From: Hygrophila difformis
Lineage: Eukaryota; Streptophyta; Magnoliopsida; Lamiales; Acanthaceae
Direction: 5' to 3'
DNA: 64,000 bases
NCBI GenBank assembly: GCA_030278955.1
Contig: JAOANR010000008.1
Location: 38,386,148-38,450,147 of the forward strand
Below, piece by piece: positions 24,186 through 35,712 of the stretch. Under the pieces are notes generated by a model that saw nothing but the letters and a program-made list of their open reading frames with translations, was not told the DNA's origin and made no database searches. Numbering within the stretch: position 1 is the stretch's first letter; the number at the start of each line of letters is the position of its first letter. A program made the position numbers and the translations under genes.

Positions 24186-24290
24186 GGAAAATCCCCTAGA
24201 TTGGCCGTGCGTTCTTCATAAATTGGTGGCAAATCAGTCATCGCCGTCGTGTTAATTGCCAGAGTCGCATGTGGATCAATTGTCATTGCA
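24186..24290 (-). pseudogene. Gag N-terminal stub of element 2
   Basis: From an ATG just inside the PBS the minus strand reads MTIDPHATLAIN and about 20 further codons, then fuses at about 24185 to late RT sequence. The rest of gag, the protease and most of RT have been deleted in one event or several. Confidence 0.5.
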
Positions 24291-24296
24291 AATATT

Positions 24297-24315
24297 GGTC
24301 CCACTGGGCGTGCCA
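24297..24315 (-). promoter_or_regulatory. Primer binding site of element 2
   Basis: Minus strand TGGCACGCCCAGTGGGACC, one base inside the LTR end CCAAACA. The same 18-base core is found at 31514 and 54574, so both Tat families use the same tRNA primer. I do not assign the tRNA. Confidence 0.8.
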
Positions 24316-24316
24316 C

Positions 24317-24953
24317 TGTTTGGTCACCGGTTATGGCCAAGGACCTTTTTCTCCACAAGGGATGCTACCGGAAAAGGATCGAACTGGTTAAGGGTCCGAA
24401 AACACGGTAATGCGCCCAAACCTGACTAAATTGAATCCAATACAACGGTAAAACGGAAAACAATGGACAATTTACCAGTTGCTAAGAAACATCGACTGAT
24501 TATTCCGGAATAGGTGTCGAAATCTACCTGTTGCTAAGGAGCAATGGCTGACTCGAGAAAGTAACCACTAGAAAATAGGCTAAATCTACGAAAGCTGGTA
24601 AAGGAAAGCAGTAAAAGATACAAGGAAGTAAATTGATATAATTGGAAATTTGGGGTGGATTGATCTCTCTGATTTCAGTGCCCGGCACCCCCTATTTATA
24701 GATGGAGCTCAGTAACTGCTCCAAAACCGTCTTCGGAGCCGATCTGCGTCTTCTCTTCTTTCAGCTGAATCTGCTTCCACTCGTTCCGACCGAGCCCACC
24801 TTTTGCCCTTGGTCTGATTTCTTCTCTCGGTTCTTGTGGTTTTGGGGCTTTTACAAGTATTTTTCCCTTTTTCTATCAGCCCACCAATCACTCATTTATC
24901 TCGGCCCAATTATATGGCCCAATTTTGGCCCACCAACTTGGGTGGTCACAACA
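24317..24953 (-). repeat. 5' LTR of element 2
   Basis: 637 bp. On the minus strand it starts TGTTGTGACCACCC and ends GGTGACCAAACA. It pairs with 8155-8789. Confidence 0.88.
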
Positions 24954-25300
24954 CCTTGGCTTAGAAAATTCTACCATATATATGGAATACCCTAACTAAT
25001 ACGCAACGAGTGAGATAGCAGAAGCTCATGTCATGGTATGAGCAAAACAGTCGGATCATTGTTAGACAATTTCTTTAGACACGCTTATAACGCAAATAAA
25101 TTGACTCAAAATAACTTCTCTGGTGTTATCATCATTAGGGTGAGGATTGAGTGCATAGATATCCAGACTTATCTATGTGATGAGAGAGATATTTTGTGAT
25201 GTAAGAATGTTATGTGCTGATGAGAGAAATGTTTTCTGTGATGGGAGAAATATATTATGTGATGGGAGAGATATCATATCTGATGTCTGTTCATACATAC
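24954..25300. other. Intergenic sequence
   Basis: Host-like AT-rich DNA with a short imprecise repeat of gatgagagaaat / gatgggagaaat (25177-25275). No gene seen. Confidence 0.5.
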
Positions 25301-25823
25301 TAGGGATGAAAACGGTACGGATACGGTCGGATAGTGTCGGATACGGATATTATCCATTTTTTTTGCCGAATTCGGTATCGAATACGGATGAGCCGGATAC
25401 GAATACGGTTTCGGATATTTCGGATTACGGATACGGTACGGATACAGGACGGATATATGACGGATACGGATTCAATCGGATACAGATTATCGGATAATTT
25501 TTTATAATCTTTTTTGAAAAATTGATATTTTTTTATAATTATTAATCATTTTTAATTATTAAATAATAATATATTAATATATTCGGATATTCATATTTAA
25601 AATCCGGATAATATCCTATCAATTTTCGGATACGGTCGGATATTCTCGGATACGGTTAGATATTTTCGGATACAGATACGAATGCGGATATTAAAATACG
25701 GATTCGGATTCGGATACGAATATTGAAATATCCGTCCGGATAGTCAAAAACGGATTCGGATTCGAATATAATCGGATACGGCATCGGATCGGTCGGATAT
25801 TCACCGTACCGCTTTCACCCCTA
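25301..25823. mobile_element. hAT-type MITE
   Basis: 523 bp. The left end is TAGGGATGAAAACGGTACGG; the right end, reverse-complemented, is TAGGGGTGAAAGCGGTACGG. It is flanked by a perfect 8-bp duplication ATACATAC (25293-25300 and 25824-25831), the size expected of hAT elements. The interior is made of CGGATA / CGGATT words in both orientations, as in subterminal transposase-binding arrays. It has no coding capacity. Confidence 0.93.
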
Positions 25824-25831
25824 ATACATAC

Positions 25832-26869
25832 TATTTAAGGAATTGTAACGTAACCGGTTTATCATCATTAAATAAATTTGGTAACTTGGAAATGCATAGT
25901 GGATGGAGCCGTAATCTATTCTCGGCTCTTGGCCACACCCTTTAATTTTGATTGATTAATTATGGTAGGTAATATTGTTGGCCACACAATTTAACACATG
26001 CTCCTTTTATAATTCCTTGTTATTTCCGTCTACTTTCCTTCCCAACCACACCCCCTGCAGGCCGCAATAACATATAGCCTCTTACTTCTATCTTGCTTAT
26101 TCTTCTAAAGGACCATATGCATAATGCACGCAGTCATTTCAACATTTTTGTTCTCGAATTTTTAAAATTAGAGATGAAAAGGAAAAGAAAGGATTTGAAT
26201 AGATTTGGATGAGAGTTTTTTCTTTCTTTTCCCCTCAAAATTATCCGAATATATTTGGGAAAATTTAGAAAGAAAATAAATATGAGTGTATTGCAATTAT
26301 CATACTATTATCCTTATTTTACTTCACCATCTTGTTTCCTGTTGATATATTCCTACGTCACATTATATCCAATACTAATCCCTCGATATCTCTACATGAG
26401 CAATGAATAGCGTCTCTCCAAAAGCAGAAGTGCAGGAAGCTCGTCCAGGACATTTGGGACATTCTCCTCCCCAACTCATGAAAATGGTAGGGGAATGTGG
26501 AGTTTGTCCTTACATAGACCACCCACCCCGCAGAAACTCCTTTGCACATGTCCACGCAGTGCAGATCTGCATAGCTTTCACTTATCCTCGCAGATCTTTC
26601 CTTAGCTTGCTCGCTTGGCAACTCACCGCGCCACTACAATTCTCAAGAGCCTTCTGAACTAATGGAGGCTCAGTATCAACACTAAAGACATATAGGATCA
26701 TTTTCATAATGTCTTAGATTAGGCTAAACTGTACTTTTACCTGATTTTTGGTCCACCCCATTAAGATGTTTGCAATGCAAATTGCCGGTTTGTGATCAAA
26801 CGTTTAATTGCCAATCTCTCCTAGTAAAATATATACTTGTTGAAGATACACACTTGCCTAGGATCCAAA
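25832..26869. other. Upstream region of the GDSL gene
   Basis: AT-rich DNA with no clear gene. Overlapping short open frames at 26358-26657 on both strands resemble nothing I recognise. It presumably holds the promoter of the gene at 26870, but I see no unambiguous TATA box. Confidence 0.4.
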
Positions 26870-29482
26870 ATGGAGCTCCCCCTTCCCAACTTCGGTCACA
26901 AAATTATTATTATTATTATTTCGGTGTTCATGACATTAACCTTGTCACGTTCTTTTGTATCAGCAATTTTATTACCAAGAATACACTGCCCTGTAAATTC
27001 AATATATAAGCTTGGAGATTCACTCGCCGACACTGGCAACTATATTCGACTTTTCCCTACAGCTCCTGCCTCGCGCCTTCCTTATGGTGAAACTTTTCCC
27101 AAATTCCCCACGGGTCGATGGTCTGACGGTCAACTTATGATAGATTTTTTAGGTATATGTTGATCTATGCATGTTTGCTTTTTATGATAAAACGTTTAGA
27201 AACAATCTGCAAATTATTTAACACGGTTGTTAGCAATACCATATTCAACGCTAAAACAAGCACTGAAAATCAAAAAACATCTCTAACCTCAAAATTTGAG
27301 TATTTTTAGTATGTCTGGTTTCCTTTCTTGGCGAACATGAATTATTTTTGTCCTTTTTTTTTTTTTTTAAAGAAATGTTTTGGCTACCTGATTAATGAAA
27401 TTTGAATGGTCACATATATACTGGCAGCAAAATCTGTTGGTCTTCCATTGTTGAAGCCGTATCTATCCCACAACACGCTTGCTTTTCAACATGGTGTAAA
27501 CTTTGCTGTAGCTTCCAGTACTGCACTCGACACTTCGTATTACTCGAGCCAGGGGATCGTAACTGAACAAGTTCCTTCATTACAGCAGCAACTAAAATGG
27601 TTTAAGGCTCATCTAAAGACCATATGTCTCACTCCCGCAGGTTTACTTTCCTAACAATCTCATGTTATTTCTCTTCATGTGCTCATGTTGAATTCGATGA
27701 TGAATGTGTCTATATCATACTTTGAAACCATGTTATTGTAGTCAATTGTAAATGAGATTTCTTGGCCCTTTGGAAGTTCAAAACTAATCCCTTAATTCAC
27801 TTATATAAGCAATAAAAACTTCCCATACTAGAGTCTGGACGCATACTCTTTTTTTTCTCTATATGGCTATAACCTTCCCCTACCTATAAGTTATTTACTA
27901 TGAGAATAACTAAAGTTTGGAGTTTGAGGTTTGGAATTTGAAATTAATTATGAAAATAATTTTAAGTTGGAATTGGTTTGAACAACGGTGTTTGGTTTTT
28001 GAATTTAAAATTAGATTTTAGAGATTAAAGTTTGAAAAGCTAAACATTGGGGAGATATAGAGTTTAGAGTTTAGCGTCGGAGTTTAGATAGTTTGACTAT
28101 TAGAATGGAAAAAATTATTAGTTATAGTAATTTTTAGATTTCAAACGCCAGCGTTTAGCTTTTTTTTACCAAAGGCAACTATTGTATTTATATTTACTTG
28201 AATTAACTAAAGAAATTACCAGGAGGCCAACGTCAACAATTTACAATTCAAAATGTGCAGTGGTACTTCTGAAGAATAATATTTCAGTCGCTAACTCTAT
28301 TATCCACCGATTTTTTGGGATTAGGGACAGAATTTGTCTTTATTGCGAAATCAGTTTTTTTTTTTTTTTTTTTCATTCAGACAAAAACAGTTGTATGTAA
28401 TTCTAATTATGAATGATGTCCTGATGATTCAAACAAGGCCAATGATGTATTGATGCACGTTAATTTATTGTGTTATTGAAATTGAATGAACTTTTTTTTT
28501 TTATGAATCAACAAGTTCAATTTTCTTATCCGCAGGTTGTAAGATCAAGCTTAGTAGATCCATTGTGTTTATCGGTGAATTTGGCGCCAATGACATTAGA
28601 TATGTATTTAACGAAAGGAAATCCGTTCTACAGGTTGCAAACTATTTGTCAATGGCTCGTTCGTTGATACTTGCCACCACCAGAGTACACGCCCCAAAAT
28701 CCCTAAATCATAGACAATTCTCCTTTTTTACTATTGTTTTTTTTTTTTAATTTCTTGATCGGTAAAAATGAATCGCATATTCCTACAAATTTTTGAAATT
28801 CAAGGACATTCTTTCTTCTGGTGCATCACAAGTCGTGGTTCCTGGCCTATTTCCATTTGGTTGCTTCCCATTTATTCGGGATTTTGCGGCTGCGACAAAG
28901 GGTATCTTGCAAGAACACGACGAATACGGGTGTTTGAAAGATTTGAATAATGTAATCGAGTCCTGGAATGTCCAACTACAAGTAGGTCTAGAAGTTATCA
29001 GAAAGGAATACCCTTTTGCCAACATCCTTTACATGGACATCTACAACCCTTTTGTATCACTTCTTCGGTCTGCACCTACTCTCGGTATGCAATGATTTTT
29101 TTTAAATTTTTTCTACTCATTTTCCTAAAAGGTTAAGATTTCATTATTTTATGGGACTAATATGATAGAGAAATGTTGAGCTTTTACCAAAATGGACGTA
29201 ATGCTACAATTTAAGTTGCACGTACGGAATTGGTGCTGGCTAGCTGATTTCTCTTTTCTTGCAGGATTTAGTCCATTGAGTTTGCTGGAAAAATGTTGTG
29301 GAGGCAAAGAAATACAGTATCAAGTAACAAGCCCAAAATTCTGTGGGAATTTGGAGGCACCGGTGTGTCCGAATCCGAGCAAATTTATATATTGGGATGG
29401 CATTCACCTTACAGAAGCGGCTTATCGTTATATCGCAGACCATGTGATACTTGATCTGGGTTTCCATTGCCCGGCCTTATAA
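26870..29482 (+). CDS. GDSL esterase/lipase (SGNH hydrolase), five exons
   Basis: Predicted exons are 26870-27152, 27428-27640, 28536-28684, 28805-29084 and 29265-29482. All introns are GT-AG, the phases agree, and the total is 1143 nt (380 residues plus stop), the usual plant GDSL length. A hydrophobic N-terminus (residues 11-25) fits a secretory signal. The block I nucleophile is in YKLGDSLADTGN (Ser51), block II is GVNFAVASSTALD, block III Asn is in GEFGANDI (Asn184), and block V is WDGIHLTEAAY (Asp353, His356). All catalytic residues are present, with no stop or frameshift. The family hydrolyses ester bonds of lipids or acylated sugars in the cell wall or apoplast; the substrate cannot be told. 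FGDSL is changed to LGDSL. The acceptor of exon 4 (aattcaag) is the least certain boundary. Confidence 0.9.
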
Positions 29483-29640
29483 TTGTAGTTAAGCCATCTT
29501 GCACCAAGTTTTTGCCTCTGTGTGTTTTAGAGTTGTAAGAGCATGGACTGGTTGCCAAATATTATTAGGAGAGAGTGGCATAAGGCATGTGGGTTATGTT
29601 CTTACATTGTAATAAAGCTATACAATGGATATGTGAAAGA
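29483..29640 (+). terminator. 3' UTR with poly(A) signal of the GDSL gene
   Basis: AATAAA at 29611-29616, about 130 bases after the stop codon, a normal distance for a plant gene. Confidence 0.6.
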
Positions 29641-30887
29641 AAATTTATAATAAATTCCCAAGAAGAAAAGGATATATGACAAGTGTGGGTACATTTCGAC
29701 TACTTTTCATGTATGATGATGATCACTGCGATGAGTGATCAATGTTGCAAGTTACTGACATATGTTAATAGACTTTATATATACTAGTTCAGAAGTCGAT
29801 AATGATTAGATAATTCAGAATTTTAAAATACATTGAGAAGATTTTGGAGAAAGTCTTGAAGAATTCTTTGTGTGATCAAAACTACACAAAATTCATCATC
29901 TTGTGTTCTTCTTGGTAAGATTGTTTCATGGTGAAGAAAAGGGAGAACCGAGAATGCTATGAAGATTGTCCAAGACTGATAAGAATTCTTCGATCCAATT
30001 AGTCTTGACTGCATCAAATTGAAATGGAAATCCTGTAGTTCAGGGGAGTGTCTGCTAGATAGGTTTCTAGGGTGTTAGAGTTTGACGTGTTTGAGATTGA
30101 TTGAGTCTATAATGGTTTGGGATTCATAGTTAGCAAAAGTCCCTGAATTGACATCAACCAAACGAGGTTAGGTCACAAAACCCAACTGGATAAAAATCTC
30201 GTGCATCTCCTCTTTATTGCTTTGTTATTTTAACTGCTGACCAATGTCGCATGATTAAGATACTTTAAGGGGACCAACAACAAGTATACTATGGGGTTTA
30301 CATGTATTACCAGTCCATGCTATATTGAATTACTACAATATTTTATTTCTTTCATGTAGTAGTTGCAAATTATGTGCGTTAAAATGTTCACATTTTTTAA
30401 AAGACTTTTTGAATTGTATTGAATATCTCATAATTTTTGAAGACTTTTTAAAATTTAAATTGAATACACCCAAACTTTAAAAGTTAAAAAAACAAAAAAA
30501 AAAAAATCTATAGAGTCTTGATTGGATTTGGTTAACTTTCAATTTTTTCTATATTCTTATTTAATTTATTGCTAAGTATTGAATCTCTAGCATGTATTTC
30601 ACTCCTAAATTAAGTATTCTTGCATTTCCATTTTCTGTCATTCTTGTTTTCTTTGAGAAACTGCGAGTGTATGTTTTAGCTCTATTTCTCTTATATTTTC
30701 TATAATTAATTTTTCTTTTTGCTTAAGTGAGGTTCGAGTATCGGGGAAATGAGTGGTGAGAGTCCATGCTATAAAATTACAAATGGAGAAAGGAGATGGA
30801 ATATGAGGTCGGGTGCGGAATTGAACCAAGCATAAGGTTGGAATGTTAATATTTTGATACATTTGTGTTCTTTTAATTTTATGCTAG
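29641..30887. other. Intergenic sequence
   Basis: AT-rich, with no gene or repeat that I can support. Confidence 0.5.
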
Positions 30888-31510
30888 TGTTAACATAGCA
30901 AAATATATTAAGCCCAATGGAATTGCTCGTCTAAATAAATTAGCCCAATCGGGTAAAATATATCCGGAAGAGGAAGGCCGCGTAGACAACAGCCCGGACG
31001 ATGGAGGCCCAAGAGATGGTGGAGGCCGTCCGTGATGATGGAGGCCGTCTGTAAGGTGGAGGCCGTGGAGGCCCAAAGAGATGGTGGAGGTCAACCCTAG
31101 GATGGAGGCCCAGAAAAGTTGGATGGAGGCCGCCTTTGATGAAGCTGTGTCGAGATCAAAGTGAATCCTCAAATTGGGAAACATATCGGACGAAGGTGCC
31201 AGATAAGGAAAGGAATCCTGGCAAGATGCCCAGACAAGGAAACTGAACCAAGGGATTGAAGACGCCTCACCATTATAAATATAGACGTCGGCATCGTGCG
31301 CAAGGCATCTCCAATCTTCTCCTTAGAGAGCCAGTTTTTTATATTCTTACTTTCTTTACTGCTTTCCCGTACTTTACTGCTTTCAGTATTTTTCAATTCC
31401 TTTACAGTTTTCTTTAATTCCTGTAATCTGTTTCTATTTTTCCTTTAATCCTTCCCCCAAATTCATAATAAAAGAGAGACCTTTCCTCCCAAGATTTTTC
31501 ACTGTTAACA
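30888..31510 (+). repeat. 5' LTR of element 3 copy 1 (type A end)
   Basis: 623 bp from TGTTAACATAGC to CACTGTTAACA; both ends carry the palindrome TGTTAACA. TATA box (TATAAATA) at 31274-31281. The U3 half holds about ten GGAGGCC words (30970-31140). The last ~100 bases differ strongly from the minus-strand LTRs at 44242 and 56517, although the rest is very similar. Confidence 0.9.
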
Positions 31511-31513
31511 AAT

Positions 31514-31531
31514 TGGCACGCCCAGTGGGAC
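31514..31531 (+). promoter_or_regulatory. Primer binding site, element 3 copy 1
   Basis: TGGCACGCCCAGTGGGAC, three bases after the LTR end. It has the same core as at 24297-24315. Confidence 0.85.
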
Positions 31532-31564
31532 ACGATTCGATACCATATCCGCTGCAAATTGTGT

Positions 31565-33477
31565 ATGCGTCTTAGATCCGGAAGAATCATCGTCGACCTG
31601 ACACAAGAGTTTGAAGACATGTCTCTGCAAGACCAGACGATCCAGCGAACATCGGATGAAGACGCCGGCGAAACGGCGAACATCACCTCACCACAGCAGG
31701 GGATAATGCAAACCCCTACTCTATCGGAACAAATGCGGCTATCGATGACTGAATCAATGGCCGAATTCATGCCTTCGCTTACAAGGCACTTGATGGATAT
31801 CCTGCGGCCTGCCATGGCCGACCAGACTAGCCAGATATGCGGTTCCCTACGCGACGGAGGCCTCCCGGCGTCCGGCGGGACTACTATGGCACCAAACGCT
31901 CCGTACTCAGGACCGTCAGGAGGACAACAATGAATGTGGGGAAACACACTTGGCCAACCGCCACTCCAGGATTCTGGAAGCGTGGCCAGTATGTTTCCAC
32001 AGTCATACCAGACAGGGTATCCGTTCTGTCCAGCGGCACCCAGCATGCCGAGCTTGGGTTACGTGGCACCTCCCATGCCGGTATATGTTCCATCAAACCC
32101 TTTAATGGCGACCAACCCGACACCAGGCTGCATGGCGGCCGGGCCTAGCACGGCACCAAGACAGTCGGCACCGCAAGTGCCGAACATCCCAACTGCGCCA
32201 AATATGGCGGCTCCCGTGGCTCCCATGGCCGCCACTCCCAATCCAGGTTGGATGCCACCAACCCTAGGGGGGCAGACTATACAGACAGGCGGAGTGATGG
32301 CGGCTCCCGTGGCTCCCATGGCCGCCACTCCCATCCACACAGGAGGACATGCTCCACAACCATGTGGAGCACCCACACCACCTGCCGCCATGCCTCCTAC
32401 GCAGGCACACGTGATTTCACCAGAGCTGCTCGCGGACATGATGCAGCAGCACTTTGGAATCCAGTTAAAGCCGATGGAGCGGCCTACGTACCGGAAGCCA
32501 TATCCGGATTGGGTAGACACCATGCAACCCTATCCGAGGGGTTTCAAGATGCCGGACTTCACTTCCTTTTCGGGAGATGAGGGCAAGTCTACAGTGGAAC
32601 ACATCGGAAGGTTCACTGCCCAGTGCGGGGAAGCAGCGGCCAATGACTGGCTGAAATTAAGACTGTTCAGCTCGTCTCTCACCGGACCTGCCTTCGCGTG
32701 GTTTGCCTCGTTGCGGCCAAACTCAATTCAGAATTGGGCTGATCTCGAACGTGCTTTCCATGATAGGTTTTACACTCCGCTATCTCAGGTAAGCCTCACA
32801 GATCTCACTAATGCTAAACAGCATGCCGATGAGGCGGCAAGCTCTTTTATTAGTAGAGTACAACGGCTGAAAGGCCGATGTTCTATAGCAATTCCTGAAA
32901 AAGAAATAGCCAATATTGCAGTGGCTAACATGTTGCCAAAACTAAAGGAACATTTAATTGTGCAGGATGCAACTGACCTCGCCCAGCTAGCCGAGAGAGC
33001 GGCTCGCTTGGAAAAGTTCCTGGAGGAACAAGAAGGGATACGTCCTATACGTCGAGTCCACTTCGAGGAAGTGATACTCAGCGACGAAGAGGACGAACCA
33101 GTGGAAGTGGCTATTGCAGAACTAGTCCAGATAGCCAAGCCACACACCTGTGCTGCCCTTAAGCCGCCTAGACAAAGGGAAGCTAAGTATAAACCTGAAG
33201 AGGACCTTTTCGACATGAGCAAGGCGGACCAAGTATTTGACGCCTTACTCAAAGATGGCGTGATCAAGCTGCCTGAAGGGCAGAAGCTACCAGCGGCCGA
33301 AGAAATTCGGGGCCGATCATTTTGTAAGTGGCACAATTCATACACTCATAGCATTACTAAATGCCGGAGTTTTAAGACCGCCATACAGAATAAGATTAAG
33401 GAAGGGCGTCTGAAAATTGCAGGTATGAAAGTGGACTTAGACCCATTTCCACAACTTCGTGTGGGCGCTGTGGACTT
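31565..33477 (+). pseudogene. Gag (capsid part) of element 3 copy 1
   Basis: ATG at 31565 (MRLRSGRI). A TGA at 31931-31933 interrupts the frame; the sister copy at 54624 has CGA (Arg) there, so this is a C-to-T change at a CpG. After the Pro/Ala/Met-rich linker the capsid-like retrotransposon gag domain is clear (NDWLKLRLFSSSLTGPAFAW near 32640-32700). It is followed by a C-X2-H-X4-H-X4-C knuckle (CKWHNSYTHSITKC near 33324-33365). At about 33470 the frame must shift to reach the next segment. Gag packages the element RNA. Confidence 0.85.
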
Positions 33478-34626
33478 GTGCCAAACCCAGATGAAGGCGG
33501 CTCCAGTAGCCGGATGGATCAAGAAGGGGAACGTGTTGAGATCGACGAACAAGATGACGACCTATTATCAGATGAATCTGACACTGAGAAAGAAAGAGAA
33601 AAGCAATTGTATAGCAAGCAACCCAGGTTCAAACACATGTCTCAAGGGGACTTTGCAAGAGTTCTGAAAGCTGAAGAGAATGAACACCAGAAAAGGGAGA
33701 ATCCTCCTTTGAGGATTGAAATCCCAAAACCTGCTGTGGAGGTCCGCGACAACGGGAAGCATCAACCTGCTACTAGGGATTACAGACAAAGAGTGGAGGT
33801 GATACCAACCTTAATGAGGCGTCCAGAACACCCCGCTGAAGCTGATAGATGGATGCGGAACCGGGCAGGAGGCAAGGCCACTCAAAAGGAGCCGCCACCC
33901 ATGACGAGGAGTCAGTACAGACGAGCTCAAAGAAGGTATGCCGAGGAAATGCGGCAATGGGAAGCTCATGTCCATAAGTTAGAGTCGTCTAAGCCCCGAA
34001 AACCAGTACAACCAACTTACTTCAGATCTCAAGGGGAAACATCCGAACGGCGGAGGCCTATCCACGAGAGATTGCAGCATCCGGATGGGAGACCTCTGTA
34101 CATCAGGTATAGTCCCCCCGTATCACTTCGAAAGCCGGTGCATGAGCGGCTGGGAGATTACAGGGGAAGGTCTAATGAGGCCTCAAGGAGGCCACGTTCA
34201 CCATCACCTCCCTCCAGGAGACCACCATCTCCACGAAGGACACATTCACCATCACCTCCCACCAGGAGGCCAGTTCGGGAAAGACTTCAATGGGCGGAGC
34301 GTCGCCATCCAGCGCCCCAACGCGAAACCATGGAGCCTAGGTCCGCTCAGATAAAGAAACAACCTTCGTCTGCCAGGGACAAAGGCAAGGCGGCCGTCGT
34401 GGCCGAATCAAGTGAAGGAAGTGAACCTTGGGCAGATAAATTCATGGAGAGGTTTAGTCGCATGGGTGATCCGGGGTCAGCTAGAGAAATGGCTATGATG
34501 AAGGTTCTCACCAGGTTCTTTGCTTACATAGCGGCCCATCAAGATGGGAAACTGGGGAGCGAACCCGACAGCTATGAGGGGTTCCTCGCTTATTGCAAGA
34601 GTGTAGACGAACCCAAACAGACATAA
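33478..34626 (+). pseudogene. Gag C-terminal linker region of element 3 copy 1
   Basis: About 380 codons rich in Arg, Pro, Ser and charged residues, with repeated RPVHERL / KPVHERL motifs (about 34050-34300) and RRP.SPSPP runs. It ends in a TAA at 34624-34626; in the inverted copy the same codon is GAA and the frame runs on into the protease. Frame 33478-35712 was therefore one ORF. Whether the shift from the previous segment at about 33470 is damage or programmed cannot be decided, because no second copy covers it. Confidence 0.75.
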
Positions 34627-35712
34627 GTGGAATCTGGAGTTCAGACAAACAGTGAGGTTACACAAGTCAGCTTCGGGGCGGTCACTCTCGAAGATGTGGA
34701 AGCGGCTATGGGGGCTAACCAAGAAAAGCCTAAAGTCGGCATTAGCGCGGTAGGTGTCATTACGGAAGATCTCGATATGTTGGACAACATGGAACTCGAT
34801 GAGGAAGCCAACATGGAGGGTGAGCTAAACAACTTGGATGAAGCTTTCTGGGTCGGTTTGGAAGAGGAACTCAAGGAAGCAGGCTACAAGTATGAGCAAA
34901 AAGAGGAACCATCAGACCCTGTGGTGCCTATGCAAGTCGTGGGATTGGCGGCGGATGAGGAAGTCAGTGATGCGGAGTCTGAGATATGGGACGAAGAAGA
35001 GCCATCGTTCGCCAAGCTCGTCGAGGAGATGGATGAGATGATAGCAGAACTCTCTCATCCAACCAGAAATCTATTCGAAGAATTAAGTGGCCAGCTTGTT
35101 CAAGGGCCAATGTTTCCACAGTTCGCCAAACCGGAAGTGTCTCAAACCAGGCAGTTGAAACCTCTGTATATCAAAGCTCACATTGATGGGCGGCCGGTGA
35201 GTAGGGTATTCGTCGACAATGGGGCAGCAGCAAACGTGATGCCAATGTCCACTTTGAGGAAGATCGGCAAGAGTGAGAAGGACCTCATCCCCACCAGGGT
35301 CAGGATGTGCAGCTTTGTGGGAGAAGCCACTCAACCAGCAGGATTTATAACAGCCGACGTCACTGTAGGGTCCAAGACGATCAAAGTGGCCTTCTTCATG
35401 GTAAAGTCAAAAACTTGCTACTCAGTATTACTAGGACGCGATTGGATTCACATGGCACAATGTGTGCCATCCACCTTACACCAACAGCTGCTTATCTGGA
35501 ATGATGATCAAGTGGAACTGGTGGAAGCAGATCCTCAGCCCTTCATAGCACACGACCGCAACAACGATGAGGCAGTCTTCTACTTAGAGGATGTCCAGCC
35601 AGCATCGGCTTTGATTGGTGTGGACTTAGACTTCGAGTCCATCGACTTCACTTCCAGCGGCTTCAAGCTACATCCGGCCGACCCGAATCCTCAGACTCCA
35701 CATGATGAATAG
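34627..35712 (+). CDS. Protease region of element 3 copy 1
   Basis: Continuation of the gag frame after the TAA at 34624. An acidic linker (34690-35060) precedes the retropepsin-like domain: YIKAHIDGRPVSRVFVDNGA (about 35166-35225) with active-site Asp in DNG, then NVMPMSTLRKIG and the flap/Ψ-loop part ending in SVLLGRDWIHMA (about 35428-35459). The stop TAG at 35710-35712 overlaps the pol ATG at 35702. Retropepsins cleave the polyprotein. The start codon shown is only the first codon after the stop. Confidence 0.8.
   Translation: MESGVQTNSEVTQVSFGAVTLEDVEAAMGANQEKPKVGISAVGVITEDLDMLDNMELDEEANMEGELNNLDEAFWVGLEEELKEAGYKYEQKEEPSDPVVPMQVVGLAADEEVSDAESEIWDEEEPSFAKLVEEMDEMIAELSHPTRNLFEELSGQLVQGPMFPQFAKPEVSQTRQLKPLYIKAHIDGRPVSRVFVDNGAAANVMPMSTLRKIGKSEKDLIPTRVRMCSFVGEATQPAGFITADVTVGSKTIKVAFFMVKSKTCYSVLLGRDWIHMAQCVPSTLHQQLLIWNDDQVELVEADPQPFIAHDRNNDEAVFYLEDVQPASALIGVDLDFESIDFTSSGFKLHPADPNPQTPHDE

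Larger units (their letters stand above)
8155..24953 (-). mobile_element. Tat-like Ty3/gypsy element 2 (minus strand), internally deleted and enlarged by insertion and duplication
   Basis: Bounded by two related LTRs (8155-8789 and 24317-24953). A PBS (24297-24315) lies inside the right LTR and a PPT (8790-8802) inside the left, so the element reads right to left. Flanking five-mers are cattg (8150-8154) and ccttg (24954-24958), a 4/5 match that fits a mutated target duplication. Inside are a gag start fused to late RT/RNase H, the integrase C-terminus, and an antisense PMD gene reading left to right. That gene is interrupted at about 9845 by foreign sequence, and its second half lies within a 4.8 kb tandem duplication. 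The element cannot be autonomous. Confidence 0.8.

Noticed and set aside
33470..33480. Programmed frameshift in gag
   Set aside because: Only one copy covers the site, so simple damage cannot be excluded; I report it as a lesion or unknown.
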